Positions 32,872 to 40,951 of a DNA stretch of 51,669 bases are shown in pieces. How positions within the stretch are numbered: the first letter of the stretch is position 1; each line of letters starts with the position of its first letter. The position numbers were made by a program, and so were the translations under genes. The notes under the pieces were generated by a model. It saw only the letters and a list, made by a program, of their open reading frames with translations, was not told where the DNA came from and ran no database searches. The DNA is from Ruminiclostridium sufflavum DSM 19573 (GTDB taxonomy: Bacteria > Bacillota > Clostridia > Acetivibrionales > DSM-1351), in the NCBI RefSeq assembly GCF_003208175.1, contig NZ_QKMR01000016.1, positions 1,130-52,798 on the forward strand, written 5' to 3'.

Positions 32872-35046
32872 ACAAACAAACAGACGATATCAAATATGAA
32901 GAAAAATATGGAAAAACAAAACCACGAAAACAAAGTAAGCAAGGCAAAAAAAGAGAAAAAAGCAAGCTATGACATTGAAGATTTGATTTTTTCTCTCGAC
33001 ATAGGTACAAGATCTGTAGTTGGCATAGTTGGTTATTATGAAAAGGAATGCTTTAAGGTTGTTGCGGCAGAAATTGTTGAGCATAAGAGCAGAGCTATGC
33101 TTGATGGACAGATTCATGATATTGTTAAAGTTGCGGAAGTAATAAGTGAGGTAAGAGGCAAGCTGGAGAAGTCACTTGGCATTACCTTGTCGAAGGTTGC
33201 TATAGCAGCGGCAGGAAGAGTATTAAAAACCAGCCAGGTGAAACTTGAATATGATATTGATGCTGACAGCGAAATAAGTGAAGAGATAGTCGGCGGTATG
33301 GAAGTAGATGCTGTTCAAAGTGCTCAGGTCAAGCTTGATGATGAATTGGACGATGAAAAGACAGTTTTTTATTGTGTTGGGTACAGTGTTGTAAATTACT
33401 TCCTTAATGGGTATGTTATATCGTCTTTGCTGGGACACAAGGGCAAAAAGATGGGAGTAGAGGTGCTGGCTACTTTTCTGCCTCGTGTTGTTGTTGACAG
33501 CCTGTATACTGTCATGGATAAGGTGGGACTCAAGGTACACAGTCTCACTCTGGAGCCTATTGCGGCTATAAGCGTCACTATTCCGAAAGAACTTCGTTTG
33601 CTTAATTTGGTATTGGTTGATATCGGAGCAGGAACATCGGATATAGCAGTTACACAGTCAGGGTCGGTTGTGGCTTATGGAATGGTACCTATTGCCGGTG
33701 ATGAAATTACTGAAAAAATTGCGCATAGTTTTTTAGTGGATTTTAATACTGCGGAAAAGATAAAAATAGATATATCCTCGGGGACGGAAACAATTAAATT
33801 TAAAGATATTCTTGGGAAAAATAATGAAATTTCAAATCAGGAAGCTTTGGGAATGCTTGATTCAACAATTGCTCTATTGGCTGACAGCATAGCGGAAAAA
33901 ATTCTTGAATTTAATAAAAAAGCTCCGAATGCAGTATTTTTGATTGGCGGTGGGAGTCAGATACCCGGATTGACAAGCAAAATTGCTGACGGCTTGGGCA
34001 TTCATGAGGATAGAGTTGCAGTAAGAGGAAGGGATGTAATACATAACATAAAGACCAAGCTTAAAAAGTTATCAGGGCCTGAAGCAATTACCCCCCTTGG
34101 TATTGCAATGATGGCCTATATCCAGCAGGGACAGGATTTTTTATCGGTAACATTGAATGGTGAAAAGGTAAAGCTTTTAAACTCTAAAAGGCTGAGTGTT
34201 GCGGATGCCTTGATTTTAGTGGGATATAATCCGGATATGCTGATAGCAAGGACAGGCAAGTCCTTGAAATTTAGTCTTAACGGTAAGCAAATGTTTTTGA
34301 AGGGTGATTACGGCGTGGCTTCTGAAATTTATGTGAATGACAGTACAGCCAGTATAGATACTCAAATAAAAAACGGGGATGTCATTATCGTTCATCGGGC
34401 TAATAACGGAAAGAATGCCAGTCGATGCGTTATGGATTTCGTTGAGAATCCTGAGGGAATTATAATAAGCTTAAATGGTGATGCTTTATCACTTGTACCC
34501 AAAGCTGAGATAAATGGCGAGGCCTGTGATCTGTATACTGATATTAAGGAAAATGATAAGTTGAATATCTATGAGACTGTTACACTAGGAAACTTAGTAC
34601 AGGACTTTGAGATTAATTTAGATGGCAGGGAGCTTTTGGTTAATGGAGAAGAAGGAGGCTTTGACTATATACTGCAAAATGGTGACTATATAGAATATCA
34701 TCATGTATTTGCCGATATGGAAAGCAGCTCCGGAAAGCATAACGAAAAAATAAATGCTGAAGCTGCCAATATTGATGATTCAAGTACCATCGGCAGCATT
34801 GAGAATGATAAGCAGGGCGTCGGGAACTCGGACAGGGAGAGCTACGTTATTGTTAATGGAGAGAGAATTGTTCTCAAGGAATACAAGGCATATATTTTTG
34901 TGGATATTTTTAGTTATATAAATTTTGATTTATCTGCCCCTAAGGGAAATATTGTACTAAAGCTAAATGGAAAATCTGCAAATTTTACCGACAAAATCCA
35001 ATGCGGTGACGATATAGAAATTTATTGGGAGAAGTCTAAACTGTAA
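32869..35046 (+). CDS. FtsA/PilM-like actin-fold ATPase with large C-terminal extension
   Basis: A protein of 725 residues. The first 400 residues form an FtsA-type actin fold: phosphate-1 motif LDIGTRSVVGIVG (Asp44), a region matching the FtsA 1C subdomain (GQIHDIVKVAEVISEVRGKLE), phosphate-2 motif LVDIGAGTSDIAV near residue 250, and adenosine motif FLIGGGSQIPGL near 357. Ordinary FtsA has about 420 residues; here about 300 more follow. They contain successive small beta-rich modules with repeated patterns such as VTLNGEKVKLLNSKRLSVADAL, ISLNGDALSLVPKAEI, INLDGRELLVNGEEG and VIVNGERIVLKEYKA. The function is unknown. The repeat-derived extension up to 32788 is not part of it. It need not be the divisome FtsA. 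Confidence 0.8.
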   Translation: MTNKQTISNMKKNMEKQNHENKVSKAKKEKKASYDIEDLIFSLDIGTRSVVGIVGYYEKECFKVVAAEIVEHKSRAMLDGQIHDIVKVAEVISEVRGKLEKSLGITLSKVAIAAAGRVLKTSQVKLEYDIDADSEISEEIVGGMEVDAVQSAQVKLDDELDDEKTVFYCVGYSVVNYFLNGYVISSLLGHKGKKMGVEVLATFLPRVVVDSLYTVMDKVGLKVHSLTLEPIAAISVTIPKELRLLNLVLVDIGAGTSDIAVTQSGSVVAYGMVPIAGDEITEKIAHSFLVDFNTAEKIKIDISSGTETIKFKDILGKNNEISNQEALGMLDSTIALLADSIAEKILEFNKKAPNAVFLIGGGSQIPGLTSKIADGLGIHEDRVAVRGRDVIHNIKTKLKKLSGPEAITPLGIAMMAYIQQGQDFLSVTLNGEKVKLLNSKRLSVADALILVGYNPDMLIARTGKSLKFSLNGKQMFLKGDYGVASEIYVNDSTASIDTQIKNGDVIIVHRANNGKNASRCVMDFVENPEGIIISLNGDALSLVPKAEINGEACDLYTDIKENDKLNIYETVTLGNLVQDFEINLDGRELLVNGEEGGFDYILQNGDYIEYHHVFADMESSSGKHNEKINAEAANIDDSSTIGSIENDKQGVGNSDRESYVIVNGERIVLKEYKAYIFVDIFSYINFDLSAPKGNIVLKLNGKSANFTDKIQCGDDIEIYWEKSKL

Positions 35047-35101
35047 TCAAGTTTAACGGGTAAAAAGGTCTGAGAACCGATATGTAGTTTGTGGAGGATG
35101 T

Positions 35102-36793
35102 ATGAATAAAATACAAAAGTTCGAAAAGGTATTAGGCGTATGCTGCTGGGGGTTCATAGCATTACTGTCTGTATCTGTATGCTTGGCGGTAGGGCCTGAT
35201 TTTAAAATCGATAACATACTTGCACCCGACATAATGGTAATTGTTTTGATGTTTTTATTAAGCATTTATAATTTGGTGAGGTGGAAGTATGTCAGCAATA
35301 AATTTGTATATACCGAAAAAGTATTTGATGCTTTTAGAATAATTGAAGTTGTACTTGTTTCTATATTTATAATCGGCTCATATCAGTATATAGAGTACTG
35401 TATACTAATTGTTCCTATGATATTTTCAAGCTTGTCCAGAGGCAGGAAATTAAGCTTTACATTACTGGGAATCAGTATTCTGATTAAAATTGTAAAAGGT
35501 CTGATTTCATATTTTTTAATTGACGGTTATACACTTAGCTCGTCAGGCTTATTAAATCATTTATTGAGCTTGGCATGGGTATATATTGTTTGGATATCTT
35601 TAATTAATATTACGTCAGCCTTCAGTGAGCAAAATTATAAGAATGAAAAAGAAAATCAAAGACTGGTTGTTGAATTGGGAGAGAAATACGAACAGCTTGA
35701 AGCCGCTCAGAATGAAATTCAAATTCAGTATGATAAGCTGAAGGAATCCAATCACAAGCTGGAGGATACAAATTTACGCCTTACAAACAGCATTGCTGAG
35801 TTTTATACCCTTCAGCAAATTAGTGAGGCAATAGGCTCTATTTTTGACATTAATGAGCTTCTTAAGTTTGTAAATGATGTGATTATAGGTGTAATGGGTG
35901 TAAATTATTCTACAATTCTGCTTTTTGACCATAAAAAAAATAAGTTAAAGGTGCATTTTACAAATATAAAAGATAAAGAGGACCTTGCTATATTGGGTGA
36001 CAATATTAATTGCAAGTTTCTGGTTGACATCTTGGAAAGTGAAAAGCCTATTCTTGAGAACAATGTTGTGCCCGATAAATATGATTTTATTAAGGCACGT
36101 ATTATTGGTTCCTTTATATGCATCCCTTTGAGCTCAAAATCCAGAAAATTCGGATTGCTTTTAATTGAACATAAAAATCAGAATACTTTTAACAAGGAAA
36201 ATTTGAGACTGGTTACAACTATCTGCAAGTCGGTAAGTATGGCAATTGAAAATGCCGAATTATATGCAAGTATGCAGGTTCTGGCAACTATAGACGGTCT
36301 TACGGGTGTATTCAACAGAGTATACTTCCATCAGAAATTGGAAAGTGAATTTAATACGGCAAGGGAATCGGGTTATGAATTGACTTTGGTCATATTGGAT
36401 ATAGACTACTTTAAAAAATTCAACGATACCTATGGCCATTTATTTGGAGATGTGGTATTAAAGAGTGTTGTCCAAACTGTAAAAAACAGCTTGAGGTCTA
36501 CAGACACAATAGCCAGATTCGGAGGAGAAGAGTTTGTCATAATTTTGCCTCGGACCTCTATAAAAAGGGCATATGAGAAGGTTGAATTTTTAAGACAGAA
36601 AATTGCGGATAATGTTATAACAGATAATCTGGTATCTGCATCTGTTACAGCAAGCTTTGGAATAGCAAGCTATCCTGAGACCTCGAAAAATCTTAATGAA
36701 ATTATTAAGGATGCAGACAATGCATTATACAAAGCTAAGGATAACGGGAGAAACTGCATAGAGGTGGCTAAGGATTTTGATTTCAACCGGTAA
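35102..36793 (+). CDS. Diguanylate cyclase (membrane, coiled coil, GAF, GGDEF)
   Basis: A protein of 563 residues that should make cyclic di-GMP from two GTP. About five or six membrane helices fill residues 15-180. A coiled coil (LVVELGEKYEQLEAAQNEIQ) and a GAF domain (about 240-385) follow. The GGDEF domain has LTGVFNRVYFHQKLE, ILDIDYFKKFNDTYGH and the active-site loop RFGGEEFVIILPR (GGEEF at 474-478). An inhibitory site RxxD (RSTD) stands five residues before GGEEF, so product inhibition is likely. GTGGAGGATGT precedes the ATG. Its 3' end overlaps the converging gene by 11 bases. Confidence 0.95.
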   Translation: MNKIQKFEKVLGVCCWGFIALLSVSVCLAVGPDFKIDNILAPDIMVIVLMFLLSIYNLVRWKYVSNKFVYTEKVFDAFRIIEVVLVSIFIIGSYQYIEYCILIVPMIFSSLSRGRKLSFTLLGISILIKIVKGLISYFLIDGYTLSSSGLLNHLLSLAWVYIVWISLINITSAFSEQNYKNEKENQRLVVELGEKYEQLEAAQNEIQIQYDKLKESNHKLEDTNLRLTNSIAEFYTLQQISEAIGSIFDINELLKFVNDVIIGVMGVNYSTILLFDHKKNKLKVHFTNIKDKEDLAILGDNINCKFLVDILESEKPILENNVVPDKYDFIKARIIGSFICIPLSSKSRKFGLLLIEHKNQNTFNKENLRLVTTICKSVSMAIENAELYASMQVLATIDGLTGVFNRVYFHQKLESEFNTARESGYELTLVILDIDYFKKFNDTYGHLFGDVVLKSVVQTVKNSLRSTDTIARFGGEEFVIILPRTSIKRAYEKVEFLRQKIADNVITDNLVSASVTASFGIASYPETSKNLNEIIKDADNALYKAKDNGRNCIEVAKDFDFNR

Positions 36794-37466
36794 TTTTTAA
36801 TGAATTGACAATACCCATAAAAATATTATAGTCATCAGTACCGTACTCGTTTTGAGGAATGAAGTAGCTTATTCTGTATAACTTGGAGTTTTTTGATAAG
36901 AAGGCCTCCAGAGCCTTGTATTTTCCTGAATCACTATTGAATGAATAATCCCACAGATAGCCTTCAATATTATTCACAACGATTTTTTCTGATTTAAAAT
37001 CCGTAAAATTAACCATTGCTGTCTCCTTTGACTTTTTCAGAAAGTCCTCAAGGGAAAAGGGCAGGTTCCAAACCTGAATAAAACCGTTTTTCAATGTGTT
37101 CTCTTTGCTTTTAAAATTAATATGACATAAAATCTCGCTTCCGGGAAAGTTTGATTCATTAATTTCAAAAATTCCGGGATAGCTGAATTCAATTCCTTGT
37201 TCAGGACACTTATAGTTCAAAAAACTTTTATAGCTATCATTACTGGCTTGTATATATGGAACAGTTTCATCATTTTTTGAGTAAATATCAGAAATAGTAA
37301 GAGACATGGGATATGAAACAGACAGATACTCATTTACCATAACAACATAGTCTGCGGTTTTGGTTAATACTATTTTCGATATTATTACCGCTGTTACCAA
37401 CAATATAAAGGCTAATGCCATAATATATATATTTTTTTTGTAATTTTTAACCAGTAATAAATACAT
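36783..37466 (-). CDS. Unknown membrane-anchored extracytoplasmic protein
   Basis: I do not recognise this protein of 227 residues. It has an N-terminal membrane anchor (IYIMALAFILLVTAVIISKIVL) and an exported domain with alternating strands and aromatic residues (GIEFSYPGIFEINESNFPGSEI, GFIQVWNLPFSLEDFLKKS, LYRISYFIPQNEYGTDDYNIFMGIVNSLK). The late segment looks like the end of a PsbP-like or lipoprotein-type domain. GGGAGAG stands seven bases before the ATG. It is transcribed against the diguanylate cyclase and overlaps it by 11 bases. The gap upstream (37467-37911) separates it from the divergent spoVM. Confidence 0.7.
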   Translation of the reverse strand: MYLLLVKNYKKNIYIMALAFILLVTAVIISKIVLTKTADYVVMVNEYLSVSYPMSLTISDIYSKNDETVPYIQASNDSYKSFLNYKCPEQGIEFSYPGIFEINESNFPGSEILCHINFKSKENTLKNGFIQVWNLPFSLEDFLKKSKETAMVNFTDFKSEKIVVNNIEGYLWDYSFNSDSGKYKALEAFLSKNSKLYRISYFIPQNEYGTDDYNIFMGIVNSLKITG

Positions 37467-37768
37467 TCGAGCTCTCCCATAAATATATTATAATCATGGC
37501 AATATAAAATAAATGAAAATATCTGTTTAATATTATTCCTTTTCTTATCAATTTAGAAGCTAAATTTAAAAAGCTTCTGTTCTGAATAAAAGATTTTGGA
37601 ATTTGTATCACGAAAAGGCAACAACAGGAATATGATAAATAGTGAGGAGCTATTTTAGGGGGAGTGTGGCTGAAGGCTTGAAAATGCAAGGCTTATATTT
37701 CATGCATTCATCGTTCTCTTCACATTTTGAGCGAGCAAGCAATGCATAACTTTTTTCCTTACTATTTG

Positions 37769-37791
37769 TTTCACCGTCGGTATCGGTGAAA
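37769..37791 (+). other. Perfect hairpin upstream of spoVM
   Basis: TTTCACCG (37769-37776) and CGGTGAAA (37784-37791) form an 8-bp stem around a 7-base loop. No T run follows. It lies between the divergent unknown gene and the repeat that precedes spoVM. Apart from this and the repeat I see no gene in 37467-37911. Confidence 0.4.
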
Positions 37792-37799
37792 TGCAGGCA

Positions 37800-37914
37800 G
37801 CTTGAAAGAAAAAAATGCAGCCGCATAATAAGCAGCACACTTCTGTGAAGCAGAGGTTCGCCCCAGTTGCTTTATTAAATTTTTGTGCCTAATCAGGGCG
37901 TGGAGGTTATTATG
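37800..37914 (+). repeat. Dispersed start-codon repeat, copy F, before spoVM
   Basis: The copy starts AGCTTGAAAG, contains TTGCTTTATTAAATTTTTGT and ends TCAGGGCGTGGAGGTTATTATG; the ATG is the spoVM start codon. The middle differs from other copies (an insertion around CTTCTGTGAAGCAGAGG) and the small upstream ORF is broken. Confidence 0.75.
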
Positions 37915-37983
37915 AGAATAGTTGTTGTGAAAATGCCTAAATTTATTGGCGGTATACTCAAAAAGGTTTTTAAAATAGGATGA
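37912..37983 (+). CDS. spoVM: Stage V sporulation protein M (amphipathic peptide)
   Basis: A gene of 23 codons and a stop. The peptide begins MRIVVVKMPKFIGGILKKVF. Bacillus subtilis SpoVM (26 residues) has IKLPKFLGGIVRAML at the same position, so the proline-lysine-phenylalanine and double glycine are conserved with the same spacing. SpoVM is a curvature-sensing amphipathic helix on the forespore surface that recruits SpoIVA and starts coat assembly. GGAGGTTATT, supplied by repeat copy F, precedes the ATG. The position beside rpmB matches the spoVM-rpmB neighbourhood of Bacillus. It is short enough to be missed by gene finders. Confidence 0.88.
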   Translation: MRIVVVKMPKFIGGILKKVFKIG

Positions 37984-38090
37984 AAAACTGTAGATGGATT
38001 AACTGCTGTCTATAATTTCATTATACATAAAGCTGTTGATATACAACCGGCATATGCTTAAATAACGGGTTTTACTTTTACAATGTCAAT

Positions 38091-38125
38091 TACGGCTCAA
38101 GCCTTTGTACGATAAGATTACCGGG
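38091..38125 (+). repeat. Second dispersed motif (ACGATAAAATA type), copy after spoVM
   Basis: TCAATTACGGCTCAAGCC (38087-38104) is followed by TTTGTACGATAAGATTACCGG. It shares order and spacing with 40781-40820 and partly with 32632-32680. The gap 37984-38399 otherwise holds a terminator and the palindrome TTGACTTTAGTCAA (38386-38399). Confidence 0.6.
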
Positions 38126-38242
38126 ACTATACGTATCTTTTTTAGCTGATAATAATTGACTTTTAGTGCAGTAAAAGCTTACCGGGGTATGGGAGATAAT
38201 TCAAGCTGAAAAACATGATTAATGTATCAATTAAAGAAAAAT

Positions 38243-38268
38243 AAAAAAGCGTAAGAAAACGCTTTTTT
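38243..38268. terminator. Bidirectional terminator between spoVM and rpmB
   Basis: AAAAAAGCGT (38243-38252) pairs perfectly with ACGCTTTTTT (38259-38268) around a 6-base loop. Runs of A and T on both sides let it stop both the rightward spoVM transcript and the leftward rpmB transcript. Confidence 0.9.
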
Positions 38269-38399
38269 ATTTTAAAAAAATTAAATTTTATCAATCATAA
38301 AGTCAAAACCCAAACTGCTTTTAAAACCAGCTTAAAAGGATAAAAAACGATATTATATCGTCGTGAAGGCTTGAATAATAATTGACTTTAGTCAAATGA

Positions 38400-38588
38400 T
38401 TAGTTAGCTCTGGTAACTTTGTTTGAACGCAGACACCTTGTGCATATACTAATTGATTTTGGAGTTCCGTTATCAATTATCTTTATTTTTCTAACATTTG
38501 GTTTCCATGTACGGCTTGTAGCATTTAACGCATGGCTTCGATTATTTCCAAATACAGTTGCCTTACTGCAAATTTCACATTTTGCCAT
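38400..38588 (-). CDS. rpmB: Ribosomal protein bL28, zinc-binding form
   Basis: A basic protein of 62 residues of the large ribosomal subunit. It starts MAKCEICSKATVFGNNRSHA, continues TSRTWKPNVRKIKI and has CTRCLRSNKV. The two pairs of cysteines (CEIC and CTRC) mark the zinc-binding C+ form. AAAGGAGGTG lies before the start on the minus strand. It stands alone, opposite to most neighbours. Confidence 0.96.
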   Translation of the reverse strand: MAKCEICSKATVFGNNRSHALNATSRTWKPNVRKIKIIDNGTPKSISICTRCLRSNKVTRAN

Positions 38589-38865
38589 ATATTACACCTC
38601 CTTTAATTTATGGAGAATTCTAGTTTCTCTTAATTCGACATCAAAGCAATAACTATTTTAACATAACAGAACTGTTAACTCAAGCTTTTTTGAATATTAA
38701 ATTTATTTTTTCAATTATCCGTTGCCTATACAAAGGTGACTTCCTTTACTAAATTTACTTATAGTGTTAAAATATAGATATAATTATGGACTTGCTTTTA
38801 CGTCTTCTTCTGATTTTTCCATATTATTATAAAAGTTTGACCATGAAATAAAGGGGAGGATTTAA

Positions 38866-40524
38866 ATGAAATCATTTAAAATTAAGTTTTTTTCATTTTT
38901 GATTTCTGCAGCTATTTTGTTTGGAATAATGCCTGTTTATCAGGTAAAGGCGGATTCATCAGCAAAACCATTTTTACATCCGTTATTTTGCAGTCATATG
39001 GTTCTGCAGAGGGATGTTGAAAATGTAATTTGGGGGTGGACAAGTCCCGGAGAAAAGGTGTCTGTTGAGATAGATGGGACAGTTTCAACAGGAACAGCAA
39101 ATTCAGACGGCAGGTGGATGGCTTCTATTAAGCCTTTTTCAAAAGGCGGTCCATATAAAATTAGGGTTTCAGGAGCATCCACCGTTACCATAGAGGATGT
39201 GTATTTTGGTGAGGTCTGGCTTTGCTCGGGGCAATCCAATATGGCTATGCAGCTTCCTTTTGTTTTGAACGGGGATATGGAAGCGGCAAATTCAGCTAAT
39301 ACTAACATAAGATTTTTTACTACTCCTTACAGCAGTACTGCAACTCCAAGTGACACTTTTGGCTATGTAAGCAGCTGGTATATATGTGGTCCCAATACTG
39401 TAGGCAATTTATCCGGAGCTGCTTATTTTTTCGCAAAACAGTTAACAAAAGAGCTTGATGTTCCTATAGGGATAATTAATTCCTCCGTGGGAGGCTCATT
39501 CATTGAAAGCTGGATTAGCAATGATGCTTTCGCAGGATTTTTGAAGGAAGCCAATGATTCCTCTTATAATCCTACCTCGCCGAATGGGTTCTATAATGGT
39601 ATGATAGCACCGCTGACTCCGTTGAAAATCAAAGGAGTTATGTGGTATCAGGGTGAATCTAATACGCAATTCAATTATTTGTATGAAAAGCAGCTTCGTA
39701 CCTTGATAACGGATTGGCGCACTGCATTCGGACAAAGTCAGGCACCCTTTGTTGTTATTCGGCTTCCGGGTTATCAGAAGCTTCAGACAAGTCCTGTTGA
39801 GGATGCGCCGTGGAATATCATCAGGGAAGGACAATTAAGCATTGCACAGGGTGATAAAAATGTCGGTCTTGTAACAACCATAGATATAGGAGAAGAAGAT
39901 ATACATCCGCTAAATAAGCAGGATTTGGGATACAGGGCTGCTCTGTGTGCTTTGGGGAAATTCTACGGCAGAGATATTACATATTCCGGACCTATTTATA
40001 ACGGAATGGTAAAAGAAGGCGGCACAATAAAAATTAACTTTAAAAATACAGGCAGTGGATTAATGGCAGGCTCAAAATCAGGCTTGGAGCCGGTGAAGGA
40101 AGTTACACAGCTCAAGGGATTTGCCATTGCAGGCTCTGATGGGAATTTCGTATGGGGTAATGCAGCTATTGAGGGCAATAGTATAATAGTATCGTCACCT
40201 TCAGTAGCACAGCCGGTTACTGTCAGATATGCATGGGCTAACAACCCTATTGGAAATCTTTATAACAAAGAAGGCCTGCCTGCATCGCCGTTCAGGACTG
40301 ACGGAGCCTTGGAAACTGTGCCGTCGGCGGTAAAAGGTGATATAAATAATGATTTGAACATTGATGCTCTTGATTTTTCACTCATAAGGATGCATCTCTT
40401 AGGTGTCAGGGAGCTTTCAGGTGATGCCTTTGATGCAGCGGATGTTGATTCAAGCGGTACGGTAGATGCACTGGACTATGCAATACTTAAAAAATACCTG
40501 CTTGGCATAATAAAGGAATTTTAG
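38866..40524 (+). CDS. Secreted sialate O-acetylesterase-like SGNH esterase with type I dockerin
   Basis: A cellulosomal enzyme of 552 residues. A signal peptide (FFSFLISAAILFGIMPVYQVKA) starts it. An immunoglobulin-like N-terminal module and the SASA/SGNH esterase domain follow, with the nucleophile Ser124 in WLCSGQSNMAMQLP, then GVMWYQGESN, and the late DIGEEDIHPLNK that should give the catalytic Asp/His. A type I dockerin ends the protein: GDINNDLNIDALDFSLIRMHLLG and ADVDSSGTVDALDYAILKKYLLG, two calcium-binding repeats. It probably removes acetyl groups from hemicellulose or pectin side chains while docked on a scaffoldin cohesin. GGGGAGGATTTAA precedes the ATG. Confidence 0.93.
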   Translation: MKSFKIKFFSFLISAAILFGIMPVYQVKADSSAKPFLHPLFCSHMVLQRDVENVIWGWTSPGEKVSVEIDGTVSTGTANSDGRWMASIKPFSKGGPYKIRVSGASTVTIEDVYFGEVWLCSGQSNMAMQLPFVLNGDMEAANSANTNIRFFTTPYSSTATPSDTFGYVSSWYICGPNTVGNLSGAAYFFAKQLTKELDVPIGIINSSVGGSFIESWISNDAFAGFLKEANDSSYNPTSPNGFYNGMIAPLTPLKIKGVMWYQGESNTQFNYLYEKQLRTLITDWRTAFGQSQAPFVVIRLPGYQKLQTSPVEDAPWNIIREGQLSIAQGDKNVGLVTTIDIGEEDIHPLNKQDLGYRAALCALGKFYGRDITYSGPIYNGMVKEGGTIKINFKNTGSGLMAGSKSGLEPVKEVTQLKGFAIAGSDGNFVWGNAAIEGNSIIVSSPSVAQPVTVRYAWANNPIGNLYNKEGLPASPFRTDGALETVPSAVKGDINNDLNIDALDFSLIRMHLLGVRELSGDAFDAADVDSSGTVDALDYAILKKYLLGIIKEF

Positions 40525-40560
40525 TTTTCAGCTTGGACAGGGCCCATTCGTAATTAGGTA

Positions 40561-40605
40561 AAGACCATAGCATAGCTTAAAAGCTTACTATGGTCTTTAT
40601 TTTAT
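40561..40605 (+). terminator. Terminator after the dockerin esterase
   Basis: AAAGACCATAG (40561-40571) and CTATGGTCTTT (40589-40599) form a perfect 11-bp stem, followed by ATTTTAT. Confidence 0.85.
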
Positions 40606-40780
40606 GTGAAAATTTGAATTAAAATGCAAAAGAAAAATGTTGAAAAATATATTTTATACAATTTGATTAAATAAAAATGTTGAATTATAGCTTAAAACAT
40701 GATAGTATATACCATATTATTCAATATTTTTATATGAATTACATAAATAGTACAATATATACTTAATTTACTTTAAATAG

Positions 40781-40840
40781 TCAATTGCAGTTACAGGCTT
40801 CCGCACGATAAAATACCGGTACGGTATATATTGTCTTTTC
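40781..40840 (+). repeat. Second dispersed motif (ACGATAAAATA type), copy before the chemoreceptor gene
   Basis: AGTCAATTGCAGTTACAGGC leads into TTCCGCACGATAAAATACCGG, followed by GTACGGTATAT, which can fold back (ATACCGGTACGGTAT). The rest of the gap 40525-40951 holds the esterase terminator and AT-rich sequence. Confidence 0.6.
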
Positions 40841-40951
40841 GGAAACATCATGCTTTCAGGCTGGTTGCTTTATGCAGTTTTAATTATTTTTTAAAAAATT
40901 TAGCAAGCATAAGTTATGAAGTGCCACTATTAAAAGGAGTTGTTGATTGTT

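Noticed and set aside
37650-37838. Minus-strand open frame of 62 codons upstream of spoVM
   Set aside because: No SD, no family, and it runs through the repeat and the hairpin at 37769-37791.
37984-38399. Further small genes near spoVM
   Set aside because: Only short open frames without SD; the stretch is explained by the terminator, the second dispersed motif and a short palindrome.
40525-40951. Cyclic-di-GMP riboswitch before the chemoreceptor gene
   Set aside because: Such riboswitches are frequent before chemoreceptors and c-di-GMP enzymes, but the core GGGCAAACC / GACGCAAAGC pattern is absent here and before 29015 and 35102.
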